Positions 1 through 11,135 of a DNA stretch of 64,000 nucleotides are shown one piece after another. The stretch's first letter is position 1, and every line of letters begins with the position of its first letter. The translations under genes and the position numbers were made by a program. Source of the DNA: Isoetes taiwanensis (taxonomy: Eukaryota > Streptophyta > Lycopodiopsida > Isoetales > Isoetaceae); the NCBI GenBank assembly GCA_021234155.1, contig JAJEKV010000010.1, forward strand, positions 12,544,359 to 12,608,358, written 5' to 3'. The notes under the pieces are model-generated. The model saw nothing but the letters and a program-made list of their open reading frames with translations. It was not told where the DNA came from and made no database searches.

Positions 1-1444
1 TTGAAAGTTCAGCTACTTTTCTATAATATTGTAATCCAGAAGTATGAATTAGTAATAATCTAGAGAACAAAAATTTGCCATCCATAGAACACTTTTATTA
101 TCCGCAGGAACACACTTGAATTGATTGCCTACTATATACGTTGTATGTACAAACAAAGCAAGTGACTAAACCCACACCTGTCCTGTCCACTTGTACAAAA
201 CATCCCCAGCCATTGTCCACATTTTTCTTGCCCAGTCTGTCAATGCAGCATAAGGATCTATCTTCCTCAAATCCGATGCTTTCATCCCATGCGGCCTGTG
301 CACAAGAGCCCATCTGGCTGTGGATGCTATGATGTGATTCAGCACCAAATAACAGGTGTGAGGGTGAATCGGGGTGGGGCTTAGCTTGGCTACAAGACTC
401 CTATAGTGTGCTAGACTTATAGCCGGTCACTGAGTGTGGGCCGGGTATGGGTCTGACACTTTCTGGGTCGCAGGAGACGTGCCTATATGAACGTCCTGGA
501 CTAGAACGGGCATGGTGAGCCAGCCTTTAGATTTAAGGGAGTAAGTCGGGTACGGATGCAGGGGTCACTGAGTGGACGACATGTGTTCCTCTAGCACACC
601 CAGGGATCCGTCATGCCCGGGGAGGGGATGCCTCCCTGACCTGCCTCATTGAACCGGGGAGATGTAACCCGGAGTAGTCTCATAGGATGATTCCATGGGA
701 TTGCATCTCCGGAGGGCTACAATCATGCCATAGCATGTTTCAACCTATCTGCAAATTGTGCATAGGAGGGGTGGATGGAGTGGACTACCCTAGCCATTGT
801 TCTATGCCAGCCAATGCCATGTTATACTTCTGTCTGCTGATATCTTGAGGCCCTGACCGTCAGTTGACCCCATGGAGTCTGAGCCCAGGGTGGAGCCCTT
901 GTTTATGATGTATTACTTATGTTATTTGTGTGCTAACATGTATGTATGCTTCTGCTGTATAGAATTCCCATAGAGGACGTGGGACAAATGACACCCGAGT
1001 GTTCCGAGTTAGACGGAGGGCCGTTCCATGGTGATGTAATTATCACGGGAGGGGAATTCCCGTATTTATATGATGGGAGCATCGTATAGATTCTGGGGGC
1101 GTCACATACAAAGTCTAAAAAGGGAGGAATTGGAGCTAGCTGACAAGGGGCTTCATGATTTGGTGCAAGGGCAGAAGAAGAATCTCCTTTCCTCCATACC
1201 GTGCTACCACATAGTGATGCCTAGACATGAATTGGCCAAAGCTTCAGCAGATTCATACTGCGAAATGCAAGTTAGACAAAAAGGGGTTCTGGATAAAACA
1301 AGTTGTGTATCATATCACATACCTGGCATCCACAGTATAGGCAGTAGTAGGACTTGTTGCATAATTCTGTAAGTATTTCTACCAGCATCTGCCATTAACA
1401 GTGAAATGTTTATTTCATATGGATATGCAGAGTTATGCATGAAT
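1..1444. other. Non-coding start of window, GC-richer block
   Basis: No gene is recognised. On the minus strand at 166-348 there is a 60-codon open segment with exon-like composition, followed by a possible GT donor, but I cannot assign it to a family. From about 360 to 1060 the DNA is clearly richer in G and C than its surroundings and has repeated short words such as GTCACTGAGTG (near 425 and 566). It reads like the non-coding part of an old retroelement, which is inference only. The plus ORF at 1070-1372 has no recognisable domain. Confidence 0.35.
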
Positions 1445-2158
1445 TTATAATTTTGTGCTTGTCTGCTGTGTCATAGCTTCCTCTTGCTCATTCGTACTGT
1501 CGTCGCTTGTGTCACTCTCTTTATTCTTATTGAGATCTTTTTCACTATCTTCTCCAAATGGATCCTTGAACTGCAACAAGGTATTTGATGCTTTTGAATA
1601 TTGAATCCAATTTTTTATTTTTCCAGGAACTTCTTGTTTTCTCTTGGAAACTACATTCTAGCTCTTGCAGCTTAGCTTTCTTTGCATCCCTTTCAACAGC
1701 CATCTGTGTAGCTAAAATTTTCTTCCTTTCTTTCTTCATTCTATCTATCCCAAGCCCTGACCTGGAAAGTTTTAGTTCCACTTGAATAGACAAAGATAAT
1801 GTAGAACAATAACATTTGTAAGCAAGCTTGGGAAATGTGTCTTATGAGTAGAATATGTTGTACACCTAGAATAAATTCACTTCTAAGCGGATGATGAAAT
1901 TAGACCCACCTCTTCATTTGATGCCTGGGCCATAGCTTGGAGCTCGTGGGGATGGAAGAAATGAGAAAGGTCGTCCATATAGCCGTAGCATTCATGCCTT
2001 GATTCCGCCATCATAACAAATTCAAAGGCAAAACGATTGCAAAGGTTATGGTCGGCTTGAAGCTTAGAATATGCATCATATCTTGCCCTGCATTCCTTAC
2101 TATCATAACTGGGCTCTTGTTTCAGAAGACAAATAGCAGTGCCGGTGCCGGTTTGCAC
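1445..2158 (-). pseudogene. GPATCH11/CCDC75-like gene remnant
   Basis: Three minus-strand pieces resemble plant G-patch domain-containing protein 11, a nuclear RNA-processing-type protein. Piece one (2158 to about 1900) has YMDDLSHFFHPHE, like the acidic N-terminal block of the family. Piece two (about 1780-1640) has VELKLSRSGLGID followed by a charged helix ending in SFQEKTRSSW, matching the region after the G-patch core. Piece three (1570-1445) is an acidic tail after a good acceptor (TTGCAG) and ends in TAA. The G-patch core that should lie between pieces one and two is absent, because only about 100 bases separate them, and the C-terminal CxxC zinc motif is missing. The 5' end abuts a dispersed repeat. 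The first 50 residues of piece one are not explained by the family. I call it a truncated gene; a live, divergent short form cannot be excluded. Confidence 0.5.
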
Positions 2159-2312
2159 AGCGGCTGCCCAGGACTATTGGCGACTGCCAGCTTATAGCCA
2201 ACAGTAAGTTTTGAAGCAGTTTTTGGCATACTTTAGGCATATCTTAGCATATACTTAGAATATGCCGAATGTGAACGAGGGTTTGCCCCCCAAGGGGCAA
2301 CCCAAAAATTAA
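2155..2312. repeat. Dispersed repeat R1, copy 1
   Basis: About 155 bp similar to 7525-7682. Shared landmarks in order are CGGCTGCC, an ACTATTGG/CTATTGGG-type block, GAAGCAGTTTT or GGAGCAGTTTT, several GGCATAT words including a short inverted pair ending in AATATGCC, and a terminal hairpin TTGCCCC..GGGGCAACCC. A partial relative of the terminal hairpin is near 4450-4475. No coding capacity and no clear target-site duplication were seen. It could be a small non-autonomous transposon. Confidence 0.6.
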
Positions 2313-2434
2313 AATGCATGCATCGTTCCCTACAAACATGGCTCTCTTTTTTTGTGAACAAGGTACGATCTTATCGTAAAGCCAATTGAAATTGATGGCG
2401 TAAAATCCCTGGCACAAACAAGACCTTGAGGGCC

Positions 2435-3921
2435 ATGGCCATGGCAATGGCCGTGTCTATCTTTCTACCCACAACAAGCAAGGCATGGTTTAAACCTTCC
2501 ATACGCTGTTCACAAGGAAAGATGGGAGAAATAGTTCCGGCAGTGATAGTGGGCGCTGGTAGAATAGGGCAAGCTCTTGCACAAATGGGCGATGGCAAAG
2601 ACGTAATTGTGAAAAGAGGAGAGCCAATACCTAGCAATTCTCAAGGACCCATTTTTGTGTGTACCAGAAATGATGACCTAAATGGAGTAGTTGATGCCAC
2701 TCCTCCTGCCCGTAGGGATGGTATACTTGCTACCCAGCAATGCAACTAGTTGTATGTTGTGCTGTGAATTAGGTCCTGATAAGGCTGTGCAGATTTGGTG
2801 TTTTTTCAGAACGGAATGCTTGAGCCTTGGCTCCTTAGTCGTGACCTTGCAGCTGCTACCCAGGTTCTTGTGTATTTTGCTGTTGCCAAACTTGGACAGG
2901 CCCCTCTTGATGGTAGGACTGATTTGAATCCCGAAGGCCTTACCGCGGCTTCCGGCAAATGGGCTCCTTCAATTGCTTATAGATTGCATTCTGCAGGCCT
3001 GTCTTGCAAGGTATTTGTGCTTTACTTTTGCTTTCTTTCCTGTTGTTTTCCTTGTACGTCTTTTTGCAAATTATGGCTGTTTGTGTAATGGCAATAGGTT
3101 CTTGATGAAAAAGAGTTTGTAAAACCTTTATTGGAGAAGCTTATATGGATTTCAGCTTTTATGCTCGTTGGCGCAAGACATGGTGTTTCAGTAGGAGAAG
3201 TGGAGCAAAAGTATAAAACTGAGGTCAGACAAATGCAGATATAAAAGAAGAAATTGCATTCAAGATTTCCCATCCCATGTCAGCTTGGTAAAGTAGTGAA
3301 ATTTGTACATAAAGTGTCATCTGTTAAGCAGCTGCTCAATAAAGAAATCTCAGTTGTAGCTATATTGCTGCTCAGTTTTGGCTGAGGCATTAGCTTCTTA
3401 AAAAAAAATATGCCTAGTGTATAATTATAGTTGTCATATAGACCAGGTGCAAGTTGGATATAAGTATGTTAATTCCAACCATCTGATAGTGCTGCATTCA
3501 TTTTCAGGTGTGTGATCTCATACGCGAACTTGCGGCAGTGGCATCAAAGGAGAAAAATGTGATATTTGATGCAGGTGTCGAGGATCGGCTCTGTGCATAT
3601 GCGCGTTCAGTAGCTCATTTCCCCACAGCAGTCAAAGAGGTGCTTTTCTTTTCCATACTTCCCATTGTTTTTGTTAATTTTGACCTCTATTATTTGCATG
3701 TCAATCCCATGTATCATATAGGCCTTTTGTCATTGTGTGGAATTACAGTTCTCTATATGCCAAAGGCATATCCTTCATGCCATTGATGTGTTTTATGTGT
3801 CTTATAGTTCGAATGGAGAAATGGATGGTTCTATTCCATCTCTCAAAAAGAAGTTGAATTAGGGAAAGATGACCCATGCCCTCTTCACAGTGCATGGTTG
3901 AAAGAAGTTGGTGCAATTTAG
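2435..3921 (+). CDS. Conserved plastid Rossmann-fold protein (ketopantoate-reductase-like), 5 exons
   Basis: Exons 2435-2720, 2793-3010, 3098-3223, 3508-3639 and 3808-3921 join in frame through GT-AG introns to give a 291-residue protein ending in TAG. The ATG at 2435 was chosen because it opens a Met/Ala-rich, Ser/Thr-containing leader of about 30 residues that looks like a chloroplast transit peptide; in-frame ATGs at 2441 and 2447 are possible. The mature part starts with VIVGAGRIGQAL, a GxGxxG dinucleotide-binding motif, then VCTRNDDL, LVFFQNGMLEPW, NPEGLTA and HFPTAVKEFEWRNGWFY. This order matches a conserved but biochemically uncharacterised family of plant and algal plastid proteins. 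Likely role is an NAD(P)-dependent oxidoreductase of the ApbA/PanE type in the stroma; the substrate is unknown. All splice junctions keep the frame and the family motifs, so I regard the gene as intact. Confidence 0.88.
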
Positions 3922-5100
3922 AAGCTGGCCGTGTCTTTGCCTATGTAGAGAATTTAAAATGATATCATCAGATGTGCTACTGATGTGGTGTTGTAATTTC
4001 AATATCTCATGTATATGCTTCTCTTGGCCATGGCTAGGAATCCTCTCACCAAGTGATACATTTATAATTTGTTGATCATAAATGTCTTGGCTATGGAATG
4101 GATACATGTGTCTTCTAGCAACCAACTAGTGGACCTGTAGGCTCAAAATCAGACTTGTATTAGATTGAGGTACAAATGGATACTCAAGCTCCAAGCCACT
4201 TTGAGCAACATGAAGCACAAGATTATCATGAGAGTGCTTCTTTCCTTTGCATTTAGCTTGGACATTTATGGCCTGTCTATGGGATGTTTTCATTGTTTAT
4301 GGTGGGGCATTGATGGCTAGAATATTTCCCACATTATGCCAGATCAAGGCCTCGGATTTTTTTTTCCTTTACCCCAATGAAACTTTCAGTGGTGCAAAAC
4401 AAAGAAGGTGCAAAACTATCATAGCAAAGAAAAACAAGGTGCTATGCACAAGGGGTTGCCCTCCTGTGGCGCAAAAGGTGTGTCTTCTTCATGGTTTCTG
4501 TTTTGGCATTTCATATCGAGTCTTTGTTGTTTGAAAACAGGGTGTCGGTTTCGATCGAGGCAGGTAACTTTTTTCAATCAGGGCATGTAACTTTAATTTG
4601 GAGCCGACGTGGCCATCATCGAGCCACTGATTGAAAAAACATGCATGAGTAACTTTACTTTGTCATCGAGCATAGAAGAGTTTTTTCAACTCTATTTAGG
4701 AGTATTGACAGCCGAAATGATATAACTGGATCAATCATCCTTTCCAAAATATTGATAATGAAATTGATTGGTTTGTTGCAGATAAAATATGTTTTGTAGT
4801 TTTGAGAGCAAATTTTTGTAACTTGTGATTCAATAGGGTCAATCAAGAAATTTTAAACAAGAGATGCCACAATTTGGTTAATCCATCTTGTTCATGAACA
4901 TCCTGATACAATTCTGAGATGGTATTACTAAAAGATATTATGCTCCAATGTTCTGGCCACTCCATTGGATATTTACACATGCAAAAACAATTGGAGCCTT
5001 CACGAAGCTAAAAGTAGACTAAGTTTCCATCATCATATGGATCCAGCAAAACCTTATGCCTTTAATGTCAACCTGTCCCCATGATGGATCTTTTGCAAGT
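3922..5100. other. Intergenic, no gene seen
   Basis: 3' flank of the plastid-protein gene, then AT-rich DNA. A 13-bp perfect inverted repeat lies at 4569-4581 and 4627-4639 (TTTTTTCAATCAG and its complement, 45-base loop). A short block near 4450-4475 resembles the terminal hairpin of repeat R1. The ORFs at 4247-4590 have no recognisable domain. Confidence 0.5.
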
Positions 5101-5834
5101 TCTTCAAGTAATGTAGCCCTTCCTTAACACACTTAAAGATGCAAGACCGTTGTTCAACAAGGTCATTTTATAATGTTGTGGACCAACATTCATGAAGAAA
5201 ACAAAATAATTAGTTGCACTTGTTACAGTCCAACTAAGGAGACAGATAAACAGGCTGAAAATGTAACCCATTTGCAAACCCAGGTTGTGTCGGAAATGGA
5301 GATGTGCAATGTCTTGTAAGATACTCAACAATTCTATTGCTTTTGCCATTCATGGCAAGATACCTTGCTGATGGGAAAATATTTGTCTATGCTGCAAAAC
5401 AAAAAAGAATAATTAGTACAGACAATCAAATCTCCTAGAGTAGTAGCTAGAACGGAAGTTCTAAAACCCAAGCAGTCCTTCAGGAAATCATTTGTACCAG
5501 CAGCATTGATGCTTGGAATGTGAGCTAATAGCATGTCAAAATCCAATCACTTGATACTACAGTCTTGCAAGATTTTGTTCTCAAACTAAAGAAGTTGCAC
5601 TGGAGAAATGCATACAATTTTGAATACACTATTGAAAAGGAAATGTGCTAGCAAGTTGTGCAAGACCTTGTTCCAAGGCAATTGATGATATCAGTAGTAA
5701 TGTACTGTGCTTGTGCTTTTCAAATGCTTCTACTGCTGCCGCTCTAATCAAGAATGAACCAGCTATAATAATCAGATTACATGGATAACATGAAGCGATT
5801 AAAGACCTTTGATTCTTCATGTCATTCTTTACCT
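5101..5834 (-). other. Exon-like open segments of unknown origin
   Basis: Minus-strand open stretches at about 5546-5334 and 5790-5629 have ordinary protein-like composition (for example FLIRAAAVEAFEKHKH at about 5755-5700) and are bounded by plausible splice signals, including a TTTTGCAG acceptor near 5395. They lie where the C-terminal half of the neighbouring acetolactate synthase copy should be, but do not match that enzyme. I do not recognise a family. They may be remnants of another gene or chance. Confidence 0.25.
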
Positions 5835-7130
5835 GCACATTCATATGAAACTTCCATCTCCATCAATATCAATGGCAGGAATCTTTGGTTATGTGGCCTT
5901 ATGCCTGAGCATATAGAAATATGTGATAGCTTGTTCTTACCAATTTCTGCAGGGTCAATGTTAATATGCACTATATTGGCCCTGCTAGCAAAAACATCCA
6001 ACTTCCCTGTCACACGGTCATCAAAACGTACTCCAAATGCAAGCAAGAGTTTAGAACAATCCACTGCGTAGTTTGAGTATGCAGTCCCATGCATACAAGC
6101 ATTTGTGATCGTCAGATTGTGGGAACACACCCAAACCCATCAATGTTGATGTTACTGAAATTCCTGTAAGCTCGACGAATTCTCTTACCTCCTCACTTGA
6201 ATTAATGCAACCTCCACCACAATATACCACATGCTTCATAGAGCTTCCTAAAAACCTGATAATTTGCTCCAACTGTGAGCTCTCTGCCAAATGGGGCAGA
6301 TGGTGTGTGTATCATCCAATTTCATAGGTTGAGACCAGTCAGGAATAGCAAATTGTTGTTGCACATCTTTAGGACTATCGATAAGCAGGACTCAGTCTGC
6401 CAGATGACGCTAAGTAAAAAGCCTCTCGTATCACTCTCGATATGTCATCTATATTCATTACAAGATAATTATGTTTAGTAATAGATCTTGTGGCCTCTAC
6501 AATAAGAGTTTCCTGAAATGCATCACTTCCAATCATCCCCCGAGGGACTTGACCTGTGATTGCTACAAGTGGAACATTATCAGGTAAGGCACCAGCCAAA
6601 CCAGTTACTAAGTTAGTGGCACCAGGACCAGATGTAAATGCACACTCCAATCGTTCCAGAAGCCTTGGCATACCCCTCTGCATCAAATACCTCGTCTTGC
6701 TCACGTCTGCACAAAATGTTCCGAATGGTAGTGGAACGAGTTAACGCTTGATGAATTTCCATTGATGCTCCTCCTGGAGAAGCAAAAACTGTCTCAACTC
6801 CTTCCCTTTCCCATGCCTCCACAAGTATATTACAGCCTTTTCTGGGCTCATTCTCCCCATATTGAGACTTGAAAAGCTTAAGTTTAGGCTCAACCCCAAA
6901 TGCCTTAATAGATGAGGATTCCGACGCACAAGAGGATCAGATGGTCCTGTGCTTCCATGCTTCCCTCTTAGTGGACAGACCGTTTGATACAAGCTCCGTG
7001 CTTGATGAAACCCACTACAAAACCTTGCATTTTCTACAACTTGCTCAGTCTTTCTTAACCCAAAAACCGTCGAGGAACTGGTTTTGCATGCATTGCATCT
7101 ATTGGTGCCGAAAGCTCTTACCTCGATCAT
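5835..7130 (-). pseudogene. Acetolactate synthase (AHAS catalytic subunit) pseudogene
   Basis: The intact enzyme is the plastid, ThDP- and FAD-dependent first step of branched-chain amino-acid synthesis and is normally encoded without introns in about 2 kb. Here recognisable pieces follow in order on the minus strand: [19 protein letters not shown] and [10 protein letters not shown] (about 6820-6730), [10 protein letters not shown] and [20 protein letters not shown] (about 6640-6470), IPDWSQPMKL (about 6345), LEQIIRFLGSS with GGGCINSSEE (about 6270-6190), [13 protein letters not shown] and AEIGKNK (about 6030-5945), then a leap to [13 protein letters not shown] (about 5870-5830). At least four frame changes occur, and more than 100 codons of the ThDP-binding C-terminal part are missing. 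The catalytic Glu region is altered ([14 protein letters not shown]). This cannot make active enzyme. Confidence 0.9.
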
Positions 7131-9425
7131 CCCATGTATGCAATAAGAAGTGATTCTAGATATTTAGAAGAACTTGTATCAGATGCTTGATTTGGTAAAT
7201 GGTAAGCCCTGAGCCTCTAACATGTCTTGAAATTCAAGAACAAAAAGGTAGAAAGATAAATGAAAAACGGGAGAAGCTTACCTGCATAAGAACTTCCGTC
7301 CTACTTGACCGACCTTTATGCTTTTAGTCCTGCTTGACCAACTTTTTACCTGTCATATTTCCATCTCAAAAATATTCTCTAGTTATGCAATACAACACAG
7401 AACATTACAAATTACGAATACGAACCTTTGTGACAAACTGAAAGTCTGGGTTTGCTTGCTATGTTTCATCGAATCGATTGAGCAGAGTGCTACACTAATT
7501 TAGGGTATGCTGGTTAGACAGTTTTAGAGCGGCTGCCTAGCAACGGGGCAACCGATAGTTTATAGGCTATTGGGAGTTTGGAGCAGTTTTCAAGATGTTC
7601 TTGGCATATCCTGACATATACCAGGAATATGCCAAAAACCCATATAAGCAAGGGATTGCCCTCTAGGGGCAACCCCAAAAAGAAAAACAAAAAACACAAC
7701 CAATGGTTAAAACGCCGGGAAGAATCGGAGAAACCCAATGAAACCATCGTTGGCTATGTTCAAACCGGCTTCTACCCTGTACCGGCTATGGCACTGGCTT
7801 CTACCCTCATCAGGCTATGGTAGTGGGCTCACCATACAGCTGCGCAAGCAGCATCCTCTGCAGAAAAAACTGTCGTTGAAATGTGGGATTTGAGCAGCAC
7901 TAATCTTCCCCGAAGTTGCCATAAACGAAAGATGCCATAACTGGAAGATGCTCCACTCTGCTTCGAGGATTCCAAACTGTTCCATGGGTACAAGCTCTCA
8001 CAAGTTTAGTAGAGTGAGCTCAATCGGCTCATCTAAAAGAAGAGATAAATATCAGAGAAAGCAAACATCAGAAATCAGAAGGCAGACAATTGTTTGCAGA
8101 TGCCTCCAATGTTCTGCAACTCCACACAAACCAAAAACATCTGCCCAAGCTTAGCTAGCTTTATCCAGAGTGAATCTGAGCACGCTGTGAACGTGGGATT
8201 AGAACCCACAAATAGCCAAAGTTTCCTCTTCTGAATCCTTTACACCATATTCATGCCTGCCCTTGCCCTCTACGGCTCCAGCGCAAGTAGAGATTTTGGC
8301 CATTAGTTTTGGCATGCAGTTCAACCGGAACCATCGTGTCCTAGCGCCAAAGCCTCCCAGTTTCGAAAGATCCATTTCCTTTTTCAAACCATTGCCAAAA
8401 CCTTAGCCACAGATAGAAAATCTGCATCCACACCCATCAAGCAACTCAAACCCTCCAAAAACTATGGTTCTGGATACAATACCATAATCTCCCTCCACAA
8501 ATCTTGTTTGCCCATCTGAGGTCTTTCTGGGGTCAAACTGGCCCCTGTTGACCTACTTTTAAAGGGGCGTTCCTTGACCAAACCCCATGAGTTAAGATAG
8601 TATTTAGGCACAGTGGTATCCGTACAATATAGCGGCACATAAATACAGCGGCATGGCATAACTCAAACACAACAGCATCATTCAAACACTAGTTCCAATC
8701 CCAGCCTAGAGAATTGAACCCCAGTCCAATCCTGCAAAGAATCCTCGAGTGCTTGGCCTCAATCAACCCAGCGATGCTGGAAACCAAGGGCTGGCAGAAC
8801 TAGGCAGTTCCATCAATCTCTGGAACTGTGTATTTATCCTCATTTCCCCTAGAATCTTGTTGTGCTCCATATACATATGTAGGCTCTAATAGCTCCCTGC
8901 AATCTCCCATGCAAATCCCCTGCCTTTTCCCCTCTGTTGCAAAATAGCTTCGGCCTTCTCCGACTTTTGCACTGTCGATTCCATTTCTGCACATGTAACA
9001 AAAGGGTTGACATATCTGCCCGATTTTGTTCTTCTTTATTTTCTAATCCTGATCATGACAAACAAGACAAAAACCAGAGATAGAAAGCTTTGTGCAAGTG
9101 CATCATGTGCCCATCCATCCACTATAAATGCTTCTGTTTTGAATCGACGATGCCACCATCAACAATGTACGTATTCTCATATGAATACAACAAAAAACCA
9201 TTAACAATGATATGTTATAAAAATACGCTTTCTGATTGTGCAAACATTATGGGAATCATATTCCCAACTATTGCAAGAATACTCTTTTGCAATACATCAA
9301 GAAAAGTTGGTCATTCTTCTTGTTTATCCTCTAATGGTACACCGTCATGTGGCAACCATTCTATCCCAGAATGACAACTTGCTACACCATTCTGTCACAA
9401 CCGGTTGGACCCTATTTCATGCACA
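7131..9425. other. Intergenic, one R1 copy, no gene
   Basis: No recognisable coding sequence. Repeat R1 copy 2 occupies 7525-7682. At 8193-8209 a perfect five-base stem GTGGG..CCCAC with a seven-base loop (minus sense GTGGGTTCTAATCCCAC) resembles a tRNA T-arm, with weak A-box-like sequence about 45 bases upstream; this may be the head of an old SINE. The remaining short ORFs look random. Confidence 0.4.
7525..7682. repeat. Dispersed repeat R1, copy 2
   Basis: Second copy of the repeat at 2155-2312, same orientation, about 5.4 kb away. The order of blocks is the same: CGGCTGCC, CTATTGGG, GGAGCAGTTTT, GGCATATCC..GAATATGCC, then GATTGCCCTCTAGGGGCAACCCC, a stem-loop of about 11 base pairs. Divergence is high, so the copies are old. 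Confidence 0.6.
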
Positions 9426-9592
9426 GCTGAAGCATTGCCATGACTCTGCAAGAAACCATCACCTGAAGCCTGAAACCATCGTCGTATGTCTGCAGGAAAC
9501 CATCACCTGTAGCCTGTAGCCTAAAGCCTGAAACCATTGCCATAGCTGAAGCATCGCCGTATCTTATGAGCTCAAAACCTGAAGCATCAAAA
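9426..9592. repeat. Degenerate short tandem repeat around GAAACCATC / CTGAAGC
   Basis: The words GAAACCAT(C/T), CCTGAAGC, GCTGAAGCAT and CCTGTAGCC recur at 10-30-base spacing. No single strict period can be read, so this is an eroded minisatellite-like tract. It has no coding meaning in either strand. Confidence 0.5.
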
Positions 9593-9650
9593 TCTGGGCT
9601 AAGCTCCAAACCTAAATAGCATCGGATCACCTGCGCCATAAGCGGATCTT

Positions 9651-9746
9651 TTGTTGACGCTGTGGGAATGGGAATAGGGAGCGCGTTCTAGGCCTGACAG
9701 CCCTACCAAGCCCAGAACACGTTCCCTATTCCCATTCCACATCACG
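9651..9746. mobile_element. Fold-back element copy E (short, hairpin)
   Basis: Arms 9661-9693 and about 9709-9742 are inverted copies differing at only a few positions (GGAATGGGAATAGGGA against TCCCTATTCCCATTCC), separated by about 16 bases. The flanks, TTGACGCTGTGGGAATGGG on the left and ATTCCACATCAC on the right, match the ends of the fold-back elements at 39.7-40.3 kb and 47.0 kb, so it is a centrally deleted member of that family. Confidence 0.65.
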
Positions 9747-9857
9747 AAAAGATTATTAGTACACATTTGTATAGCATTGTAGAAGTCCTTGAACCACATA
9801 CACGTCTTATCAAAGATGGATACATTGATCGTCTTTATTTCTTTGCATGTTCATTAC

Positions 9858-9916
9858 TATCAAGATTTTTCCCTTTGAAAACTTTTTGGGCAGAGGTTTT
9901 ATAATCCTCCACGGTA
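9858..9916 (+). repeat. LTR-fragment-like motif, copy 1
   Basis: Contains TATCAAGATTTTTCCCTTTGAAA..AGAGGTTTTATAATCCTCC. It aligns by eye with 11078-11135 and 58199-58258. CAAGGTTTTTCCC followed by a G-rich/GGTTTTT block is common near the 3' part of plant copia LTRs, so this is probably an LTR scrap. That assignment is inference. Confidence 0.35.
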
Positions 9917-11077
9917 ACGATCATACTGTATCCTATTGTTGTGGGCATAGTAATCAATTCAGTAAAGCAAAGTCTATATTCTTCTTCCATTTGCCTTCTG
10001 TTGCTTCTCTCTCATTGTCTTTTCCTTTTGCCTTCGCTAATTTTTGTAAAACCCCCCCTTTCTTTTTTGTAAAGCCCCCCTCATTCATTTTCCTTTCTTT
10101 ATGTCTTTCTCAACCTTTGTTGCTTATCCCCTTCAGCCTCAACCCTCTTCGACAACCCTAATAAATTGAACTAAAGTTACATTCCAATTTTAGCCAAACC
10201 GAAAAGGGCAGACCTCATATCTACATGTATATATTGACTAGAAGCTTGTTGCCCGTGCATACTTAAATCATATTAATAATGTATGCTCTTGAAGGACAAT
10301 CTCCAGTTGATGCATTGTCTTATTTTCACATGGCTAGTTGCATCCATAATAATCTCTACGGTTATTAAAAAGAATGCATCATCACATACATATGAGAAGA
10401 AATACATTCATTTAATTCATAGTTAACAATTTCTATAAATTGAAACGATTCATAAGAAATGCATAATTGGTATGTGCGGAGCCTCATATCCTTAGGATTC
10501 TTCAGAGGGCCGCATTCGACCGCCCCATCATCTACTTTCAAAAGGTGGTCAGCATGGGCAATGCTCATCTTCCCAATCTTGCTTATGCCATGGCAATAGG
10601 TCTGTAGTGCCTCAAAGTCTCTTGGAAGGAAAAATGAGCTAAGTGGTTCTCTCGATGGAATGTAGAGGAGCCCAAATATATATAGGTACAAACTGACAAG
10701 GATCACCTAAACTTGAGGCAAGCTTACATAGAAAGCTTTCAAATGCTGGTGCTCTGGAACAGGTCAAGACAACATATTACCAGAGCTACCGATCAATTCC
10801 ATGTTTGAACGGGGTCTACAATGCTACCTGCGTACGTATTTGCCTATGCAAAAGCCCAGGTTGATAGCTTACATTTGCACAATGCACATCGCCTCAGAAT
10901 AGAGATAGGCGGATGGACCTGCGGGGCACAAGAGGACAACAACTGCTCATTATGATATTGGATATGGCTTTAGTGGGGTTACTAGGATAATATTTCTCGA
11001 AGGTGATTGATATGCGCACACAACCATGTCCTCAGATATTAACTTAAAACGTATTACTCTACAATTTATAAGTAATG

Positions 11078-11135
11078 CCAAGGTTTTTCCCTCGAAACCC
11101 CTTCGTGGCGAGGGTTTTTCATCCTGACAACAATA
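11078..11135 (+). repeat. LTR-fragment-like motif, copy 2
   Basis: CCAAGGTTTTTCCCTCGAAA, then CCCCTTCGTGGCGAGGG and TTTTTCATCCTGACA. The centre can form a stem between CCCTCG and CGAGGG. It is the clearest of the three copies; compare 9858-9916 and 58199-58258. Confidence 0.4.

Noticed and set aside
7525-7682. Repeat R1 as a Helitron end
   Set aside because: The terminal hairpin is suggestive, but no CTRR end follows at the expected distance in either copy.
8193-8209. Possible tRNA gene from a perfect T-arm
   Set aside because: No matching acceptor, D and anticodon stems could be built by eye; at most a SINE or tRNA relic.
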